From assembly GCF_018918055.1 (NCBI RefSeq), contig NZ_JAHLPS010000091.1, positions 1 to 64,000 on the forward strand: 64,000 bases of DNA. Direction: 5' to 3'. The notes below the pieces were generated by a model that was not told the DNA's origin, searched no databases, and saw only the letters and a list, made by a program, of their open reading frames with translations. This DNA comes from Caproiciproducens sp. MSJ-32. Its GTDB lineage: Bacteria; Bacillota; Clostridia; Clostridiales; Clostridiaceae. The first letter of the stretch is position 1, and every line of letters starts with the position of its first letter. This document shows, piece after piece, positions 36,904-48,056 of this stretch. Both the position numbers and the translations under genes were made by a program.

Positions 36904-36933
36904 AGACTGTTTTGGCTTAGGTCAAAACAGTCT
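36904..36933 (+). other. Intercistronic hairpin between rpsG and fusA
   Basis: Stem agactgttttg (36904-36914) with caaaacagtct (36923-36933), 11 bp, 8-base loop; no T run follows. Possibly sets different mRNA levels or stability of the rpsLG and fusA parts. Confidence 0.5.
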
Positions 36934-36973
36934 TGTCGAATTTAAAATTACTCGTTGAGAGGAGGAAATACAC

Positions 36974-39037
36974 ATGGCAAGAGAATATCCTTTAGAAAAA
37001 TTCCGTAACTTCGGTATAATGGCTCACATAGATGCTGGTAAGACAACAACTACTGAGCGTATACTATTCTATACAGGTAAAACTCACAAAATAGGTGAAA
37101 CACATGAAGGTGCTTCACAAATGGACTGGATGGTTCAAGAACAAGAAAGAGGTATAACAATTACTTCTGCTGCAACAACTTGCTACTGGAAGGGCCATGA
37201 ATTAAATATCATTGACACTCCAGGACACGTAGACTTTACAGTTGAAGTTGAAAGATCTCTAAGAGTTCTTGACGGAGCTGTAACAGTTCTAGATGCAAAG
37301 AGCGGGGTTGAACCACAAACTGAAACTGTTTGGAGACAGGCAGATAAATATAGAGTTCCAAGAATGATATATGTTAATAAGATGGATGCTACAGGAGCAG
37401 ACTTCTTTAGATGTATCAAGACAGTTAGAGATAGATTAAATGCTAATGCAGTTCCAATACAAATCCCTATTGGTTCTGAAGATACATTCAGAGGAATGGT
37501 AGACTTATTAACAATGAAAGCTATTGTTTTCTACAATGATTTAGGAACTGATGTAAGAGAAGAAGAAATTCCAGCTGATTTAGTAGATCAAGCAGAAGAA
37601 TACAGAAGCCTAATGGTAGAAGCAATTGCTGAAACTGATGATGAATTAATGGAAAAATATTTAGAAGGTGAAGAACCAACATATGAAGAATTAATAGCAG
37701 CTTTAAGAAAGGCTACTATATCTAACGAAATAGTTCCATGTATCTGCGGTTCATCATATAAGAACAAAGGTGTTCAACAAATGATAGATGGTGTTGTTAA
37801 CTTCTTACCTTCACCATTAGATATTCCAGCAGTTAAAGGAAAGACTTTAGATGGAGAAGATGCAGTAAGAGAAGCTTCAGACGATGCTCCATTATCAGCT
37901 TTAGCATTTAAAATTGCAACTGACCCATTTGTTGGTAAGTTAGCATTTACAAGAATTTATTCAGGAATAATGCAAAGCGGTACTTATGTTCTTAACTCAA
38001 CAAAAGGTAAGAAAGAAAGAATTGGAAGACTTGTTAAGATGCATGCTAACTCAAGATCAGAAGTTGAATCATTAGAAGCTGGTGAGTTAGGAGCTATAAT
38101 TGGATTAAAGAACACTACAACAGGAGATACTCTTTGTGTAGAAAGCGATCCAATAATTCTAGAATCAATGGAATTCCCAGAACCAGTTATTTCTGTAGCT
38201 ATTGAGCCAAAGACAAAGGCTGGTCAAGAAAAGATGGGCTTAGCATTAGCTAAACTTGCAGAAGAAGACCCAACTTTCAAGACTTATACAGATCAAGAAA
38301 CAGGTCAAACTATTATATCAGGTATGGGAGAACTTCATCTAGAAATTATAGTTGATAGATTACAAAGAGAATTTAAAGTAGAATGTAACGTTGGTGCGCC
38401 ACAAGTTGCATATAAAGAAACTATTAGAAAAGCTGTTAAGGCTGAAGCTAAATATGCAAAACAATCAGGTGGTAAGGGACAATACGGTCACTGCGTTATT
38501 GAAATGGAACCATCAGAAAGCGGATATTCATTTGAAAATGCTATCGTTGGGGGAGTTATTCCAAAGGAATACATTCCAGCTATAGACAATGGTATCCAAG
38601 AAGCTGCTCAAAACGGTATAATAGCAGGATATGAAACTATTAACTTCAAGGTTAAGTTAGTTCATGGATCATACCATGAAGTTGACTCATCTGAAATGGC
38701 CTTCAAGATTGCAGGATCTATGGCATTTAAAGAAGCTATGGCTAAGGCAGACCCAGTACTTCTTGAACCAATAGCTAAGGTTGAAGTTACTGTTCCAGAA
38801 GAATATATGGGAGACGTAATTGGAGACCTTAACTCAAGAAGAGGTAAAATTGAAGGAATGGAAGCAGTAAATGGTGCACAAGTAATAAGATCATACGTTC
38901 CAATTTCAGAAATGTTTGGATATGCAACTACTTTAAGATCAAGAACTCAAGGTAGAGGTGTATATTCAATGACATTTGATCACTATGAAGAAGTTCCAAA
39001 GAACATTCAAGAAAAGATCAAAGGTGAAAGAAAGTAA
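36974..39037 (+). CDS. fusA: Elongation factor G
   Basis: 687 residues, five domains. GTPase motifs [23 protein letters not shown] and NKMD; domain IV and V with [11 protein letters not shown] and [13 protein letters not shown]. Drives translocation and, with RRF, ribosome recycling. AGAGGAGG precedes the ATG. Third gene of the str operon. Confidence 0.98.
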   Translation: MAREYPLEKFRNFGIMAHIDAGKTTTTERILFYTGKTHKIGETHEGASQMDWMVQEQERGITITSAATTCYWKGHELNIIDTPGHVDFTVEVERSLRVLDGAVTVLDAKSGVEPQTETVWRQADKYRVPRMIYVNKMDATGADFFRCIKTVRDRLNANAVPIQIPIGSEDTFRGMVDLLTMKAIVFYNDLGTDVREEEIPADLVDQAEEYRSLMVEAIAETDDELMEKYLEGEEPTYEELIAALRKATISNEIVPCICGSSYKNKGVQQMIDGVVNFLPSPLDIPAVKGKTLDGEDAVREASDDAPLSALAFKIATDPFVGKLAFTRIYSGIMQSGTYVLNSTKGKKERIGRLVKMHANSRSEVESLEAGELGAIIGLKNTTTGDTLCVESDPIILESMEFPEPVISVAIEPKTKAGQEKMGLALAKLAEEDPTFKTYTDQETGQTIISGMGELHLEIIVDRLQREFKVECNVGAPQVAYKETIRKAVKAEAKYAKQSGGKGQYGHCVIEMEPSESGYSFENAIVGGVIPKEYIPAIDNGIQEAAQNGIIAGYETINFKVKLVHGSYHEVDSSEMAFKIAGSMAFKEAMAKADPVLLEPIAKVEVTVPEEYMGDVIGDLNSRRGKIEGMEAVNGAQVIRSYVPISEMFGYATTLRSRTQGRGVYSMTFDHYEEVPKNIQEKIKGERK

Positions 39038-39052
39038 TTCTTTTAAATAAAA

Positions 39053-39092
39053 TATTATAATGTTCATAAATTATTTTATGAACATTATAATA
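39053..39092 (+). terminator. 18-bp perfect inverted repeat after fusA
   Basis: 39053-39070 pairs without error with 39075-39092 around a 4-base loop ttat. The stem is A/T-rich except two G-C pairs, and no T run follows, so it is a poor classical terminator; it may act on both strands or protect mRNA ends. Confidence 0.55.
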
Positions 39093-39128
39093 AACTATCT
39101 ATTAATATAATAAAATTTATGTTAAATG

Positions 39129-39157
39129 TAGAAAATTCACGGATAATTAGATATAAT
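39129..39157 (+). promoter_or_regulatory. Possible promoter of tuf copy 2
   Basis: TAGAAA (39129-39134), 17-base spacer, TATAAT (39152-39157). Confidence 0.45.
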
Positions 39158-39205
39158 AACCAAGAAGGTTAATATAAATATATTTCCATAAAGGAGGATT
39201 TTACA

Positions 39206-40399
39206 ATGGCAAAATCAAAATTCGAAAGAAGTAAACCACACGTAAACATTGGTACAATCGGTCACGTAGACCATGGTAAGACAACATTAACAGCTGCAAT
39301 AACAACTGTTTTATCAAAGAAAGGATATGCAGAAGCATTTGACTATGCATCAATCGATAAAGCACCAGAAGAAAAAGAAAGAGGAATCACAATAAATACA
39401 TCTCACGTAGAATACCAAACAGACAACAGACACTATGCGCATGTTGACTGTCCAGGACACGCTGACTACGTTAAGAACATGATCACTGGAGCTGCACAAA
39501 TGGACGGAGCTATCCTAGTTGTTTCAGCAGCAGACGGTCCAATGCCACAAACAAGAGAACATATACTACTAGCATCAAGAGTTGGTGTTGATTACATAGT
39601 AGTATTCTTAAATAAGGCAGATATGGTAGACGACGAAGAATTATTAGAATTAGTTGAAATGGAAGTTAGAGAATTATTAAATGAATACAACTTCCCAGGA
39701 GACGATATTCCAATAATTAAGGGATCAGCTCTACAAGCATTAGAAAACCCAACAGATCCACAAGCAACAGCTTGTATATTAGAACTTATGGAAGCAGTAG
39801 ATAACTACATTCCAACTCCAGAAAGAGCAACAGATAAGCCATTCTTAATGCCAGTAGAAGACGTATTTACAATCACTGGTAGAGGAACAGTTGCAACAGG
39901 AAGAGTTGAAAGCGGAGTTCTTAAGCTAAGCGACGAAGTTGAAATAGTTGGATTAACAGAAGAAAGCAGAAAGACAGTAGTAACAGGAATAGAAATGTTC
40001 AGAAAGTTACTAGATGAAGCACAAGCAGGAGATAACGTAGGGGTTCTATTAAGAGGTATCCAAAGAACTGACATCGAAAGAGGTCAAGTATTAGCAAAAC
40101 CAGGTTCAGTAAAACCTCACCAAAAATTCGTAGGTCAAGTATACGTACTTAAGAAAGAAGAAGGTGGAAGACATACTCCATTCTTCGATGGATATAGACC
40201 ACAATTCTACTTCAGAACAACAGACGTCACTGGTACAATCAAATTACCAGAAGGAATGGAAATGGTTATGCCAGGAGACCACATTGATATGAACGTTGAA
40301 TTAATCACTCCAGTTGCAATGGATGAAGGATTAAGATTCGCTATCAGAGAAGGTGGAAGAACTGTAGGTTCAGGAGTTGTTACTAAGATAGTTGAATAA
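39206..40399 (+). CDS. tuf: Elongation factor Tu, copy 2
   Basis: 397 residues, same protein as copy 1 at 23262. The genes differ at about ten silent positions, all in the first 360 or last 175 bases; the middle 665 bases are identical. The ribosome-binding segment AAGGAGGATTTTACA is the same but sequence upstream and downstream is unrelated. The place after fusA is the usual one in the str operon, although a possible promoter and the 18-bp repeat separate them here. Confidence 0.98.
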   Translation: MAKSKFERSKPHVNIGTIGHVDHGKTTLTAAITTVLSKKGYAEAFDYASIDKAPEEKERGITINTSHVEYQTDNRHYAHVDCPGHADYVKNMITGAAQMDGAILVVSAADGPMPQTREHILLASRVGVDYIVVFLNKADMVDDEELLELVEMEVRELLNEYNFPGDDIPIIKGSALQALENPTDPQATACILELMEAVDNYIPTPERATDKPFLMPVEDVFTITGRGTVATGRVESGVLKLSDEVEIVGLTEESRKTVVTGIEMFRKLLDEAQAGDNVGVLLRGIQRTDIERGQVLAKPGSVKPHQKFVGQVYVLKKEEGGRHTPFFDGYRPQFYFRTTDVTGTIKLPEGMEMVMPGDHIDMNVELITPVAMDEGLRFAIREGGRTVGSGVVTKIVE

Positions 40400-40466
40400 T
40401 TATTTTAGAAATAACTTTAAAATAATTAATTTATAATAAAATGAATATATATTCAATAAATAAGAA

Positions 40467-40480
40467 AATGTGATCACATT
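40467..40480. repeat. 14-bp palindrome aatgtgatcacatt
   Basis: A perfect palindrome just before the tuf terminator. Its core TGTGATCACA recalls CRP/FNR half-sites without the normal 6-base spacer, and the place is 3' of a gene. Probably structural or chance. Confidence 0.35.
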
Positions 40481-40481
40481 G

Positions 40482-40517
40482 AGAGGGTAGAGGGACGCTT
40501 CTACCCTCTTATTTTAT
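40482..40517 (+). terminator. Terminator of tuf copy 2
   Basis: Stem agagggtaga (40482-40491 region) with tctaccctct (40500-40509), loop about 8 bases, then tattttat. Confidence 0.85.
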
Positions 40518-40654
40518 ACTTATAAAAAATAAGATAATAAAGAAATTTTGTCTATCGATTACAATAAAAATAGCTATTGAAAAAAGTATAAAATAAAGAT
40601 AGAATATAAACGTTGAATTAAAGATATAACTAAATACAAAATTATAAAAAAGTG

Positions 40655-40683
40655 TTGAAAAAAATAAATAAAAATAGTATAAT
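40655..40683 (+). promoter_or_regulatory. Promoter of the S10-spc-alpha superoperon
   Basis: TTGAAA (40655-40660), 17-base spacer, TATAAT (40678-40683). It would start a transcript near 40690. Confidence 0.8.
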
Positions 40684-40689
40684 GTAATA

Positions 40690-40885
40690 GTTGTATAGCA
40701 AACAGTGATGAATCAAGAGGTTGCCGGACTTCCGGGTAAATTCTTGATGAGCATGTTAGGATCTAGAATCCAACGACAGGGATTGTATAAACGTGGTATT
40801 ATTTATGAAACACCAGGAACAGTTTATAGAATATCCGCTGTTGTGCGTTAGAAGTAAAGCGTACATGAAAAGGAGGGAAACCAAG
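40690..40885 (+). ncRNA. S10-operon leader
   Basis: About 195 untranslated bases. Hairpin 1: TCAAGA (40713-40718) with TCTTGA (40742-40747) around an inner CCGG-actt-CCGG. Hairpin 2: GTT(a)GGAT (40755-40762) with ATCCAAC (40768-40774). No terminator is seen. Position and form match Firmicute rpsJ leaders, which respond to L4; that role is inferred. The 486-base gap before rpsJ otherwise holds the tuf terminator and the promoter. Confidence 0.6.
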
Positions 40886-41194
40886 ATGTCAAAACAAAAA
40901 ATAAGAATCAGATTAAAGGCTTTTGATCACACAATATTAGATCAATCAGCTGAAAAAATCGTTGAAACAGCTAAGTCAACAGGAGCAAAGGTTTCAGGAC
41001 CAGTTCCACTACCAACAGAAAAAGATGTTGTAACAATATTAAGAGCTGTTCACAAGTACAAAGATTCTAGAGAACAATTCGAAATCAGAACACACAAGAG
41101 ATTAATCGACATAGTTAATCCATCACCAAAAACTGTTGATGCATTAATGAGATTAAACTTACCAGCAGGTGTTGATATCGAAATCAAACTATAA
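40886..41194 (+). CDS. rpsJ: 30S ribosomal protein S10
   Basis: 102 residues, exactly the family length, [19 protein letters not shown] at the start. An in-frame ORF begins 31 codons earlier at 40793, but that part is leader RNA; AAAGGAGGG at 40870-40877 supports ATG 40886. S10 is a head protein of 30S and the NusG/NusB partner in antitermination. First gene of the superoperon. Confidence 0.98.
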   Translation: MSKQKIRIRLKAFDHTILDQSAEKIVETAKSTGAKVSGPVPLPTEKDVVTILRAVHKYKDSREQFEIRTHKRLIDIVNPSPKTVDALMRLNLPAGVDIEIKL

Positions 41195-41268
41195 TTACAA
41201 GAAATAAATAACATTTAAACTGTTAAGACTGCAATGCAGTCCGCTGATATGTTTAGGAGGTGTAATAC

Positions 41269-41898
41269 ATGAAAAAAGCTATATTAGGAAAGAAGATAGG
41301 AATGACTCAAATCTTCGATGCAAGTGGAAAAGTTGTTCCAGTAACAGTAGTAGAAGCTGGCCCATGTGTTGTTGTTCAAAAGAAAACTGTTGAAAAAGAC
41401 GGTTATGATGCAATACAAGTAGGCTTCGGCGACATAAGAGAAAAATTAGTTAACAAGCCTATGAAGGGTCACTATGCAAAAGCTGGTGTTTCTTTAAAGA
41501 GAAGACTTAAAGAATTTAGATTAGAAGACTGCTCTGCTTATGAAGTAGGTCAAGAAATTAAAGTTGACATATTTGAAGCTGGAGAAAAAGTTGACGTATC
41601 TGGAGTTTCTAAAGGTAAGGGATTCCAAGGTGTTATTAAGAGATGGAATGCTAATAGAGGACCAATGTCTCACGGTTCTAAGTTCCACAGAGCTGTAGGT
41701 TCTATGGGAGCTTCATCAGATCCATCAAGAACATTTAAGAACAAGAAAATGCCAGGACATATGGGAGCTGTTAATACAACAGTACTTAACCTAGAAGTAG
41801 TTAAGGTTATACCTGAAAAAAACTTAATACTTATAAAGGGTGGTATCCCAGGTCCAAATAAAGGCACAGTAGTAATAAGAAACGCAGTTAAAGCTTAA
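41269..41898 (+). CDS. rplC: 50S ribosomal protein L3
   Basis: 209 residues, start [20 protein letters not shown], with the family signature [11 protein letters not shown] and the loop near the peptidyl-transferase centre (residues 140-155). Early assembly protein. TTTAGGAGGTG precedes the ATG. Second gene of the S10 operon; 74 bases after rpsJ. Confidence 0.98.
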   Translation: MKKAILGKKIGMTQIFDASGKVVPVTVVEAGPCVVVQKKTVEKDGYDAIQVGFGDIREKLVNKPMKGHYAKAGVSLKRRLKEFRLEDCSAYEVGQEIKVDIFEAGEKVDVSGVSKGKGFQGVIKRWNANRGPMSHGSKFHRAVGSMGASSDPSRTFKNKKMPGHMGAVNTTVLNLEVVKVIPEKNLILIKGGIPGPNKGTVVIRNAVKA

Positions 41899-41921
41899 TT
41901 GTGTAGAAAGGAGGAAACAGG

Positions 41922-42542
41922 ATGCCTACAGTAGGATTATTCAATCAAGAAGGAAAACAAATTGGAGATATCCAATTAAATGATAAAGTGTTCGGAGTTG
42001 AAGTTAACGCTGATGCAATTCATCAAGTTGTAGTAGCTTTATTAGCTAATAAAAGACAAGGAACTCAATCAGCTAAAACTAGAGCTGAAGTTAGAGGAGG
42101 CGGAATTAAGCCTTGGAGACAAAAAGGAACTGGTAGAGCAAGACAAGGTTCTATAAGAGCTCCACAATGGGTAAAAGGTGGTGTTGTATTCGCACCAAAG
42201 CCAAGAGATTACAGAATGTCAGTGCCAAAGAGCATGAGAAGAGTAGCTATGAAGTCTGCTTTAACTAGCAAGGTTCAAGACGGACAAATGATCGTACTTG
42301 ACTCATTAACTCTAGAAGCACCAAAGACTAAGGATATGGTTCAAGTATTAAAGGCTTTTGATGCAAAGAAAGCTTTAATAGTAACAGCAGAAGCTAATGA
42401 AGTACTATACAAATCAACTAGAAATATTGCTGGAGTTAATATAATACCAGCTAACAACATCAATGTTTATGATTTATTAAAAGCTGACAAATTAATCATA
42501 ACTAAGGATGCTGTATCAAAAATTGAGGAGGTGTACGCATAA
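41922..42542 (+). CDS. rplD: 50S ribosomal protein L4
   Basis: 206 residues. The exit-tunnel loop holds [20 protein letters not shown] (about residues 61-80), where macrolide-resistance changes occur; it is the normal sequence. L4 is the regulator that binds S10 leaders in E. coli and probably Bacillus. Its stop overlaps the rplW start by one base. Confidence 0.98.
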   Translation: MPTVGLFNQEGKQIGDIQLNDKVFGVEVNADAIHQVVVALLANKRQGTQSAKTRAEVRGGGIKPWRQKGTGRARQGSIRAPQWVKGGVVFAPKPRDYRMSVPKSMRRVAMKSALTSKVQDGQMIVLDSLTLEAPKTKDMVQVLKAFDAKKALIVTAEANEVLYKSTRNIAGVNIIPANNINVYDLLKADKLIITKDAVSKIEEVYA

Positions 42543-42832
42543 TGACAAGCTATGATATCATAAGAAAGCCTGTTATCACTGAAAAAAGCATGAATGCTAT
42601 GGCTGACAAAAAGTACACTTTCATAGTTCAAATTAACGCTAATAAAGTTCAAATTAAAAGAGCTGTAGAAGAGATTTTCGGTGTTAAGGTTAAAGATGTT
42701 CAAACCATGAGAACTATGGGAAAAACAAAGAGAATGGGCGTACATGTAGGAAAGAGAGCAGACTTCAAGAAGGCAATTGTTACTTTAACTGAAGATAGTA
42801 AGAATATAGAATTCTTTGAAGGAATGCAATAA
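42542..42832 (+). CDS. rplW: 50S ribosomal protein L23
   Basis: 96 residues, start [17 protein letters not shown], with the loop [20 protein letters not shown]23 stands at the tunnel exit and is the docking point for SRP and trigger factor. Translationally coupled to rplD by a one-base overlap. Confidence 0.97.
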   Translation: MTSYDIIRKPVITEKSMNAMADKKYTFIVQINANKVQIKRAVEEIFGVKVKDVQTMRTMGKTKRMGVHVGKRADFKKAIVTLTEDSKNIEFFEGMQ

Positions 42833-42897
42833 AGCATAGAAAAGCGTATTATTGGCATTAGAATGCCAGAGAAGCTAAAGTTAGGAGGGAATTTACA

Positions 42898-43731
42898 ATG
42901 GCAGTTAAAAAGTTTAAGCCAACTACTGCATCAAGAAGACATATGACTATGGCTACTTTTGAAGAAATAACTACAGATCAACCAGAAAAGTCACTTCTTG
43001 TTACATTAAAGAAAAATGCAGGTAGAAATGCACAAGGTAAGATAACTGTTAGACACCATGGTGGTGGAGCTAAGAGAAAATATAGAATTATAGACTTTAA
43101 GAGAAATAAGGATGGTATTCCAGCAAAGGTTGCTACAATAGAATACGATCCAAACAGAACAGCATACATTGCTTTAGTAGTATATGCTGATGGTGAAAAG
43201 AGATATATAATAGCACCAGTTGGATTAAAAGTTGGTGATGTTATAGTATCAGGACCAGATGCTGATATTAAGGAAGGAAACGCTCTTCCATTAAGAAACA
43301 TACCAGTGGGTACTTTTATTCACAACATAGAATTACAAGCTGGAAAAGGTGCTCAATTAGTAAGATCAGCAGGAGCATCTGCTCAATTAATGGCTAAAGA
43401 AGGTGACTATGCAACATTAAGATTACCTTCAGGTGAAATGAGATATGTAAGACTTGAATGTAGAGCAACTATAGGTCAAGTTTCAAATACTACTAACGCT
43501 ATTATCAATATTGGTAAAGCTGGTAGAAAGAGACATATGGGATGGAGACCTACAGTAAGAGGTTCTGTAATGAACCCTAATGATCACCCTCACGGTGGTG
43601 GTGAAGGTAAGTCACCAATCGGTAGACCAAGTCCAGTTACTCCATGGGGTAAACCAGCACTTGGATACAAGACTAGAAAGACTAAGAAGTATTCTGATAG
43701 ATTCATAATAAAGAGAAGAAACGATAAGTAG
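42898..43731 (+). CDS. rplB: 50S ribosomal protein L2
   Basis: 277 residues. C-terminal signature [19 protein letters not shown] contains the conserved His close to the peptidyl-transferase centre. L2 bridges the subunits and is needed for peptide bond formation. TTAGGAGGGAATTTACA upstream. The 65-base gap to rplW is the longest in this part of the operon. Confidence 0.98.
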   Translation: MAVKKFKPTTASRRHMTMATFEEITTDQPEKSLLVTLKKNAGRNAQGKITVRHHGGGAKRKYRIIDFKRNKDGIPAKVATIEYDPNRTAYIALVVYADGEKRYIIAPVGLKVGDVIVSGPDADIKEGNALPLRNIPVGTFIHNIELQAGKGAQLVRSAGASAQLMAKEGDYATLRLPSGEMRYVRLECRATIGQVSNTTNAIINIGKAGRKRHMGWRPTVRGSVMNPNDHPHGGGEGKSPIGRPSPVTPWGKPALGYKTRKTKKYSDRFIIKRRNDK

Positions 43732-43795
43732 CAGAAGAGAATATAATTCTCTTCATGGCTTGTCATCCTAAAGATTATGAAGGGAGGCAAATATA

Positions 43796-44080
43796 GTGAG
43801 TAGATCAATTAAAAAAGGACCATTTGTACATGAAGGACTTTTAAAGAAAATCGAAGAAATGAATGCTAGTGGAGATAAAAAGGTTATTAAAACTTGGTCA
43901 AGAAGTTCAACAATATTTCCACAAATGATAGGTCATACAATCGCTGTTCATGATGGAAGAAAGCATGTTCCAGTTTATATTACAGAAGATATGGTTGGAC
44001 ATAAGCTTGGTGAGTTCGTTTTAACAAGAACTTATAGAGGACACGATTACGACGAAAAAGCAGCTAAAAAAAGAAAGTAA
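43796..44080 (+). CDS. rpsS: 30S ribosomal protein S19
   Basis: 94 residues, GTG start after AGGGAGGCAAATATA. Start [17 protein letters not shown] and the signature [13 protein letters not shown] are typical. Head protein of 30S that pairs with S13. Next gene is rplV. Confidence 0.97.
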   Translation: MSRSIKKGPFVHEGLLKKIEEMNASGDKKVIKTWSRSSTIFPQMIGHTIAVHDGRKHVPVYITEDMVGHKLGEFVLTRTYRGHDYDEKAAKKRK

Positions 44081-44101
44081 TCCGAGAAAGGAGGAACATA
44101 A

Positions 44102-44437
44102 ATGGAAGCTAGAGCTATAGCTAAATATGTTAGAATGTCTCCAACTAAAGTAGGAGTAGTTCTTGATTTAATAAGAGGAAAGAATATTCAAGAGGCTTTC
44201 GCTATCTTACAATACACTCCAAAAGAAGCAGCCGTTGCTATAAATAAAGTATTAAAATCAGCTGTTGCTAATGCTGAAAACAATCATGATATGGATGTTG
44301 AAAAATTATACGTAGCAGAAGCATATGTTGGAGCTGGTCCAATATTAAAGAGATATAGACCAATGGATCACGGAAAAGCATTTAGAATTAACAAAAGAAC
44401 AAGTAATATAACACTTGTAGTTAAAGAAAGAGCTTAA
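44102..44437 (+). CDS. rplV: 50S ribosomal protein L22
   Basis: 111 residues, start [16 protein letters not shown]. The C-terminal hairpin that lines the exit tunnel contains [20 protein letters not shown] (without changes linked to macrolide resistance that I can see). AAAGGAGG precedes the ATG. Confidence 0.97.
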   Translation: MEARAIAKYVRMSPTKVGVVLDLIRGKNIQEAFAILQYTPKEAAVAINKVLKSAVANAENNHDMDVEKLYVAEAYVGAGPILKRYRPMDHGKAFRINKRTSNITLVVKERA

Positions 44438-44454
44438 AAGAAGGAGGGAAATAA

Positions 44455-45126
44455 ATGGGTCAAAAAGTACATCCTCATGGACTTAGAGTAGGAGTTATCA
44501 AAGATTGGGATGCAAAATGGTACGCTGATAAGAAAAACTTTGCTGATAACCTAATCGAAGATAACAAAATAAGAGAATTCATTAAGAAGGAACTTTACTC
44601 AGCTGGTATCGCAAAAATCGAAATAGAGAGAGCAGCTAAAAGAGTTAAAGTTAACATATATACTGCTAAACCAGGTGTTATAATTGGAAAAGGTGGAGCA
44701 GGAATAGAAACATTAAAAGCAAAATTAGCTAAAATAGTTTCTGATAATAAAAATATATTAATTAACATAGTAGAAGTTAAAAATGTTGAAACAAATGCTC
44801 AATTAGTAGCTGAAAATATAGCTGCTCAACTTGAAAAGAGAATATCATTCAGAAGAGCTATGAAGCAAAGCATTCAAAGAGCTATGAAACTTGGAGCTAA
44901 GGGTATTAAAACTGCTTGCTCAGGTAGATTAGGCGGAGCTGAAATGGCAAGAACTGAATCATATCATGAAGGAACTATCCCACTACAAACTTTAAGAGCA
45001 GATATAGATTATGGATTTGCTGAAGCTGATACAACATATGGAAAAATCGGTGTTAAAGTTTGGATATATAATGGAGAAGTTCTTCCAACTAAAAAAGTTG
45101 AAGAAAAGGAAGAAATTAACGCATAA
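44455..45126 (+). CDS. rpsC: 30S ribosomal protein S3
   Basis: 223 residues. KH domain with [18 protein letters not shown] and C-terminal part with [13 protein letters not shown]3 lies at the mRNA entry channel and has helicase function with S4 and S5. The C terminus is short and acidic-lysine rich ([11 protein letters not shown]). AAGGAGGG upstream. Confidence 0.98.
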   Translation: MGQKVHPHGLRVGVIKDWDAKWYADKKNFADNLIEDNKIREFIKKELYSAGIAKIEIERAAKRVKVNIYTAKPGVIIGKGGAGIETLKAKLAKIVSDNKNILINIVEVKNVETNAQLVAENIAAQLEKRISFRRAMKQSIQRAMKLGAKGIKTACSGRLGGAEMARTESYHEGTIPLQTLRADIDYGFAEADTTYGKIGVKVWIYNGEVLPTKKVEEKEEINA

Positions 45127-45143
45127 GAAAGGAGGACTTAGTC

Positions 45144-45578
45144 ATGTTAATGCCTAAAAGAGTTAAGCGTCGTAAGGTTCAACGTGGTAGAATGAAAGGA
45201 AAAGCTACTAGAGGTAACTTCCTAGCATATGGAGATTTTGGTATTCAAGCAAAGGAATGTGGTTGGATAAAGAGTAATCAAATAGAATCTGCCAGAATTG
45301 CAATAAATAGATATATAAGAAGAGGAGGAAAACTTTGGATAAAGATTTTCCCAGATAAGCCAGTAACTCAAAAAGCTGCTGGAACAAGAATGGGTTCTGG
45401 TAAAGGTAATCCAGAATACTGGGTTGCAGTAGTTAAGCCTGGTAGAGTTTTATTTGAGTTATCAGGGGTTAATGAAGAAGTTGCAAGAGAAGCAATGAGA
45501 CTTGCATCACATAAGCTTCCTGTTAAGACTAAATTCGTAACAAGAAGAGATTTTGAGGAAATGGGTGGTGAAGAATAA
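45144..45578 (+). CDS. rplP: 50S ribosomal protein L16
   Basis: 144 residues, start [19 protein letters not shown], signature [20 protein letters not shown]. Contacts tRNA in the A and P sites. The stop overlaps the rpmC ATG by one base, so translation is coupled. Confidence 0.97.
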   Translation: MLMPKRVKRRKVQRGRMKGKATRGNFLAYGDFGIQAKECGWIKSNQIESARIAINRYIRRGGKLWIKIFPDKPVTQKAAGTRMGSGKGNPEYWVAVVKPGRVLFELSGVNEEVAREAMRLASHKLPVKTKFVTRRDFEEMGGEE

Positions 45579-45790
45579 TGAAGGCTAGAGAATTAAAAGA
45601 GTTAAGAGCAAGTAATCCTCAAGATTTAAAGGTTAAATTAAATGACCTAAAGGCTGAATTATTCAACTTAAGATTCCAATTAGCTACAGGTCAATTAGAA
45701 AATCCTATGAGAATTAAAGAAGTAAAGAAATCTATAGCCCAAATCAAAACCATCATTAGAGAAGAAGAGATCAGGGCTTTCGAACAGTAG
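45578..45790 (+). CDS. rpmC: 50S ribosomal protein L29
   Basis: 70 residues, two long helices; start [20 protein letters not shown] and the family motif [20 protein letters not shown]. Near the tunnel exit next to L23. Coupled to rplP. Confidence 0.97.
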   Translation: MKARELKELRASNPQDLKVKLNDLKAELFNLRFQLATGQLENPMRIKEVKKSIAQIKTIIREEEIRAFEQ

Positions 45791-45816
45791 AAGCTGAAAG
45801 GAGGTAACCCTTAACA

Positions 45817-46071
45817 ATGGAAAGAGGATTAAGGAAAAAGAGAATAGGTAAAGTTGTTTCAGATAAAATGGATAAAACAATAGTTGTTGCCGTTGAAACA
45901 AAAGTTAAACATCCGCTATATGGAAAAATTGTTAACAGAACAACTAAGTTTAAGGCTCATGATGAAAATAATGAAGCTAGAATAAATGATAAAGTATTAA
46001 TTATGGAAACTAGACCATTATCTAAAGATAAGAGATGGAGACTTGTTGAAATAGTTGAGAGAGCTAAATAA
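45817..46071 (+). CDS. rpsQ: 30S ribosomal protein S17
   Basis: 84 residues, OB-fold protein with [16 protein letters not shown] and [20 protein letters not shown]. Primary 16S-binding protein. AAAGGAGGTAACC precedes the ATG. Confidence 0.97.
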   Translation: MERGLRKKRIGKVVSDKMDKTIVVAVETKVKHPLYGKIVNRTTKFKAHDENNEARINDKVLIMETRPLSKDKRWRLVEIVERAK

Positions 46072-46099
46072 GCTTTAATACTGAAAGGAGGGTAATTCA

Positions 46100-46468
46100 A
46101 TGATACAACAACAATCCTTATTAAAGGTAGCTGATAACTCAGGTGCTAAAGAAATAATGTGCATTAGAGTATTAGGTGGATCAAATAGAAAGTTCGGTAA
46201 CATTGGAGATGTAATAGTTGCTAGCGTTAAAAGTGCAACACCAGGCGGAGTTGTTAAAAAAGGTGACGTTGTAAAAGCTGTTATAGTTAGATCTGTAAGA
46301 GGAGTAAGAAGAGCTGATGGTTCATACATAAAGTTTGATGAAAATGCAGCTGTTATAATAAAAGATGATAAGCAACCAAGAGGAACTCGTATTTTCGGAC
46401 CAGTTGCTAGGGAGCTAAGAGATAATGAATTTTATAAAATTTTATCATTAGCGCCAGAAGTTCTATAA
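46100..46468 (+). CDS. rplN: 50S ribosomal protein L14
   Basis: 122 residues, start [18 protein letters not shown], with the signature [17 protein letters not shown]. Forms bridge B8 and the docking site for RsfS. AAAGGAGGG upstream. Confidence 0.98.
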   Translation: MIQQQSLLKVADNSGAKEIMCIRVLGGSNRKFGNIGDVIVASVKSATPGGVVKKGDVVKAVIVRSVRGVRRADGSYIKFDENAAVIIKDDKQPRGTRIFGPVARELRDNEFYKILSLAPEVL

Positions 46469-46483
46469 GAGGAGGTGTCTTAC

Positions 46484-46798
46484 TTGAAGGTACATGTTAG
46501 AAAGAACGATACGGTAGTAGTGATTTCTGGAAAAGATAAGGGAAAAACTGGAGAAGTTTTGAAAGTATATCCTAAGACAGGAAAAGTTATTGTTCAAGGA
46601 GTTAATATAATAAAGAAACATCAAAAGCCAAATAGAGCTAATGTTGAAGGCGGAATAATAGAAAGAGAAGCAGCTATATATAGCTCAAAGGTAATGTTAT
46701 ACTGCACAAAATGTAAGAATGCTACAAGAATTAGCAATAAAATTTTAGAAGACGGTACAAAAGTTAGAGTTTGCAAAAAGTGTGGAGAAACATTCTAA
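46484..46798 (+). CDS. rplX: 50S ribosomal protein L24
   Basis: 104 residues, TTG start at 46484 giving [24 protein letters not shown] at 46475 is in frame but lies within the AGGAGGTG ribosome-binding site, so it is rejected. KOW motif [11 protein letters not shown] and a Cys pair near the C terminus (YCTKCKN and VCKKCGE, four Cys) that may bind zinc. Assembly initiator of 50S. Confidence 0.96.
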   Translation: MKVHVRKNDTVVVISGKDKGKTGEVLKVYPKTGKVIVQGVNIIKKHQKPNRANVEGGIIEREAAIYSSKVMLYCTKCKNATRISNKILEDGTKVRVCKKCGETF

Positions 46799-46821
46799 AA
46801 TCTGAAAGGAGGTACTAAATA

Positions 46822-47364
46822 ATGACAACAAGACTTCAAGAAAAGTATGAAAAAGAAGTAGTTCCAGCTATGATTGAAAAGTTCGGATATAAAAATATAA
46901 TGGAAGTTCCAAGGCTTGAAAAAATAGTTATCAACATGGGAGTTGGTGAAGCTAAGGACAATCAAAAATTCCTAGAAGCTGCAGTTAATGATTTAACTAT
47001 AATTGCAGGACAAAAGCCAATCTTAACAAGAGCAAAGAAATCAGTTGCTAACTTCAAGTTAAGAGAAAACATGGCAATAGGATGTAAGGTTACATTAAGA
47101 AAGAGAAAAATGTATGAATTTGCAGATAAATTCATGACAATAGCTCTACCAAGAGTAAGAGACTTCAGAGGAGTTTCAAGTAAATCCTTCGATGGAAGAG
47201 GAAACTATTCAATAGGAGTTAAAGAACAATTAATATTCCCAGAAATAGAATACGATAAAATCGATAAGGTTAGAGGAATGGATATAATCTTCGTTACAAC
47301 TGCAAAGACTGACGAAGAAGCAAGAGAATTATTAAGATTCCTTGGAATGCCATTCGCTCAATAA
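46822..47364 (+). CDS. rplE: 50S ribosomal protein L5
   Basis: 180 residues. Signature [15 protein letters not shown] and the P-site loop RVRDFRGVS. Binds 5S rRNA with L18 and contacts S13 across the subunits. AAAGGAGGT precedes the ATG. Confidence 0.98.
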   Translation: MTTRLQEKYEKEVVPAMIEKFGYKNIMEVPRLEKIVINMGVGEAKDNQKFLEAAVNDLTIIAGQKPILTRAKKSVANFKLRENMAIGCKVTLRKRKMYEFADKFMTIALPRVRDFRGVSSKSFDGRGNYSIGVKEQLIFPEIEYDKIDKVRGMDIIFVTTAKTDEEARELLRFLGMPFAQ

Positions 47365-47379
47365 TAAGGAGGGAAAACT

Positions 47380-47565
47380 GTGGCACGTAAGGCTATTATT
47401 GAAAAGTGGAAAAAAGAACCAAAATATAAAACAAGAGCTTATACAAGATGCAGAATATGTGGAAGACCACATGCAGTATTAAGAAAATATGGTGTATGCC
47501 GTATTTGCTTTAGAGAACTTGCTTATAAAGGTGAAATCCCTGGTTGCAAGAAAGCAAGCTGGTAA
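47380..47565 (+). CDS. rpsN: 30S ribosomal protein S14, zinc type (S14Z)
   Basis: 61 residues, GTG start after AAGGAGGGAAAACT. Cys pairs in CRICGRP and GVCRICFRE form the zinc site of the short C+ form. No second, zinc-free copy is in the window. Confidence 0.97.
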   Translation: MARKAIIEKWKKEPKYKTRAYTRCRICGRPHAVLRKYGVCRICFRELAYKGEIPGCKKASW

Positions 47566-47594
47566 TACTAAAGTAGTGAAAGGAGGCACATTAA

Positions 47595-47993
47595 ATGGTT
47601 ATGACAGATCCTATCGCAGATTTGCTAACACGTGTTAGAAATGCAAATGCTGCTAGACATGAAGTAGTAGAAGTTCCTTCATCAAATATTAAGAAAGCAA
47701 TAGCAGAAATATTATTACAAGAAGGATATATTAAAGAATTAGAGGAATATAGCGATGGAGTAGTTCCAATGCTAAGAATTACTCTTAAATATGGAGCAGA
47801 TAAAGAAAGAGTAATAACTGGAATAAAGAGAATATCTAAGCCAGGTCTTAGAATTTACTGCAAGAAAGATGAAATTCCAAAGGTACTTAACGGACTAGGA
47901 ATTGCAATAATATCAACATCAAAAGGATTATTAGTTGATAGAGAAGCAAGAAAAGTTGGCTTAGGCGGAGAAGTTATCTGCTACGTTTGGTAA
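47595..47993 (+). CDS. rpsH: 30S ribosomal protein S8
   Basis: 132 residues, start [20 protein letters not shown] 47595 has AGGAGG at 8 bases; an ATG two codons later is a less well spaced alternative. C-terminal [14 protein letters not shown] signature for 16S helix 21 binding. S8 represses the spc operon in E. coli. Confidence 0.97.
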   Translation: MVMTDPIADLLTRVRNANAARHEVVEVPSSNIKKAIAEILLQEGYIKELEEYSDGVVPMLRITLKYGADKERVITGIKRISKPGLRIYCKKDEIPKVLNGLGIAIISTSKGLLVDREARKVGLGGEVICYVW

Positions 47994-48056
47994 TTTTAAA
48001 TAAGGAAATTGACTTTATTAACATATAACGGAACAAGTAAAACAGGAGGTGCGATT

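Noticed and set aside
39206-40399. Second tuf as an assembly duplicate
   Set aside because: About ten silent differences and wholly different flanks show two real loci.
40467-40480. CRP/FNR site at aatgtgatcacatt
   Set aside because: The spacer is missing and it lies 3' of tuf, before a terminator; kept only as a palindrome.
40793-40885. N-terminal extension of rpsJ by 31 codons
   Set aside because: The extension is leader RNA, has no ribosome-binding site, and S10 would exceed its family length of 102.
46475-46483. GTG start of rplX at 46475
   Set aside because: It lies inside the AGGAGGTG ribosome-binding site; TTG 46484 gives the normal L24 N terminus.
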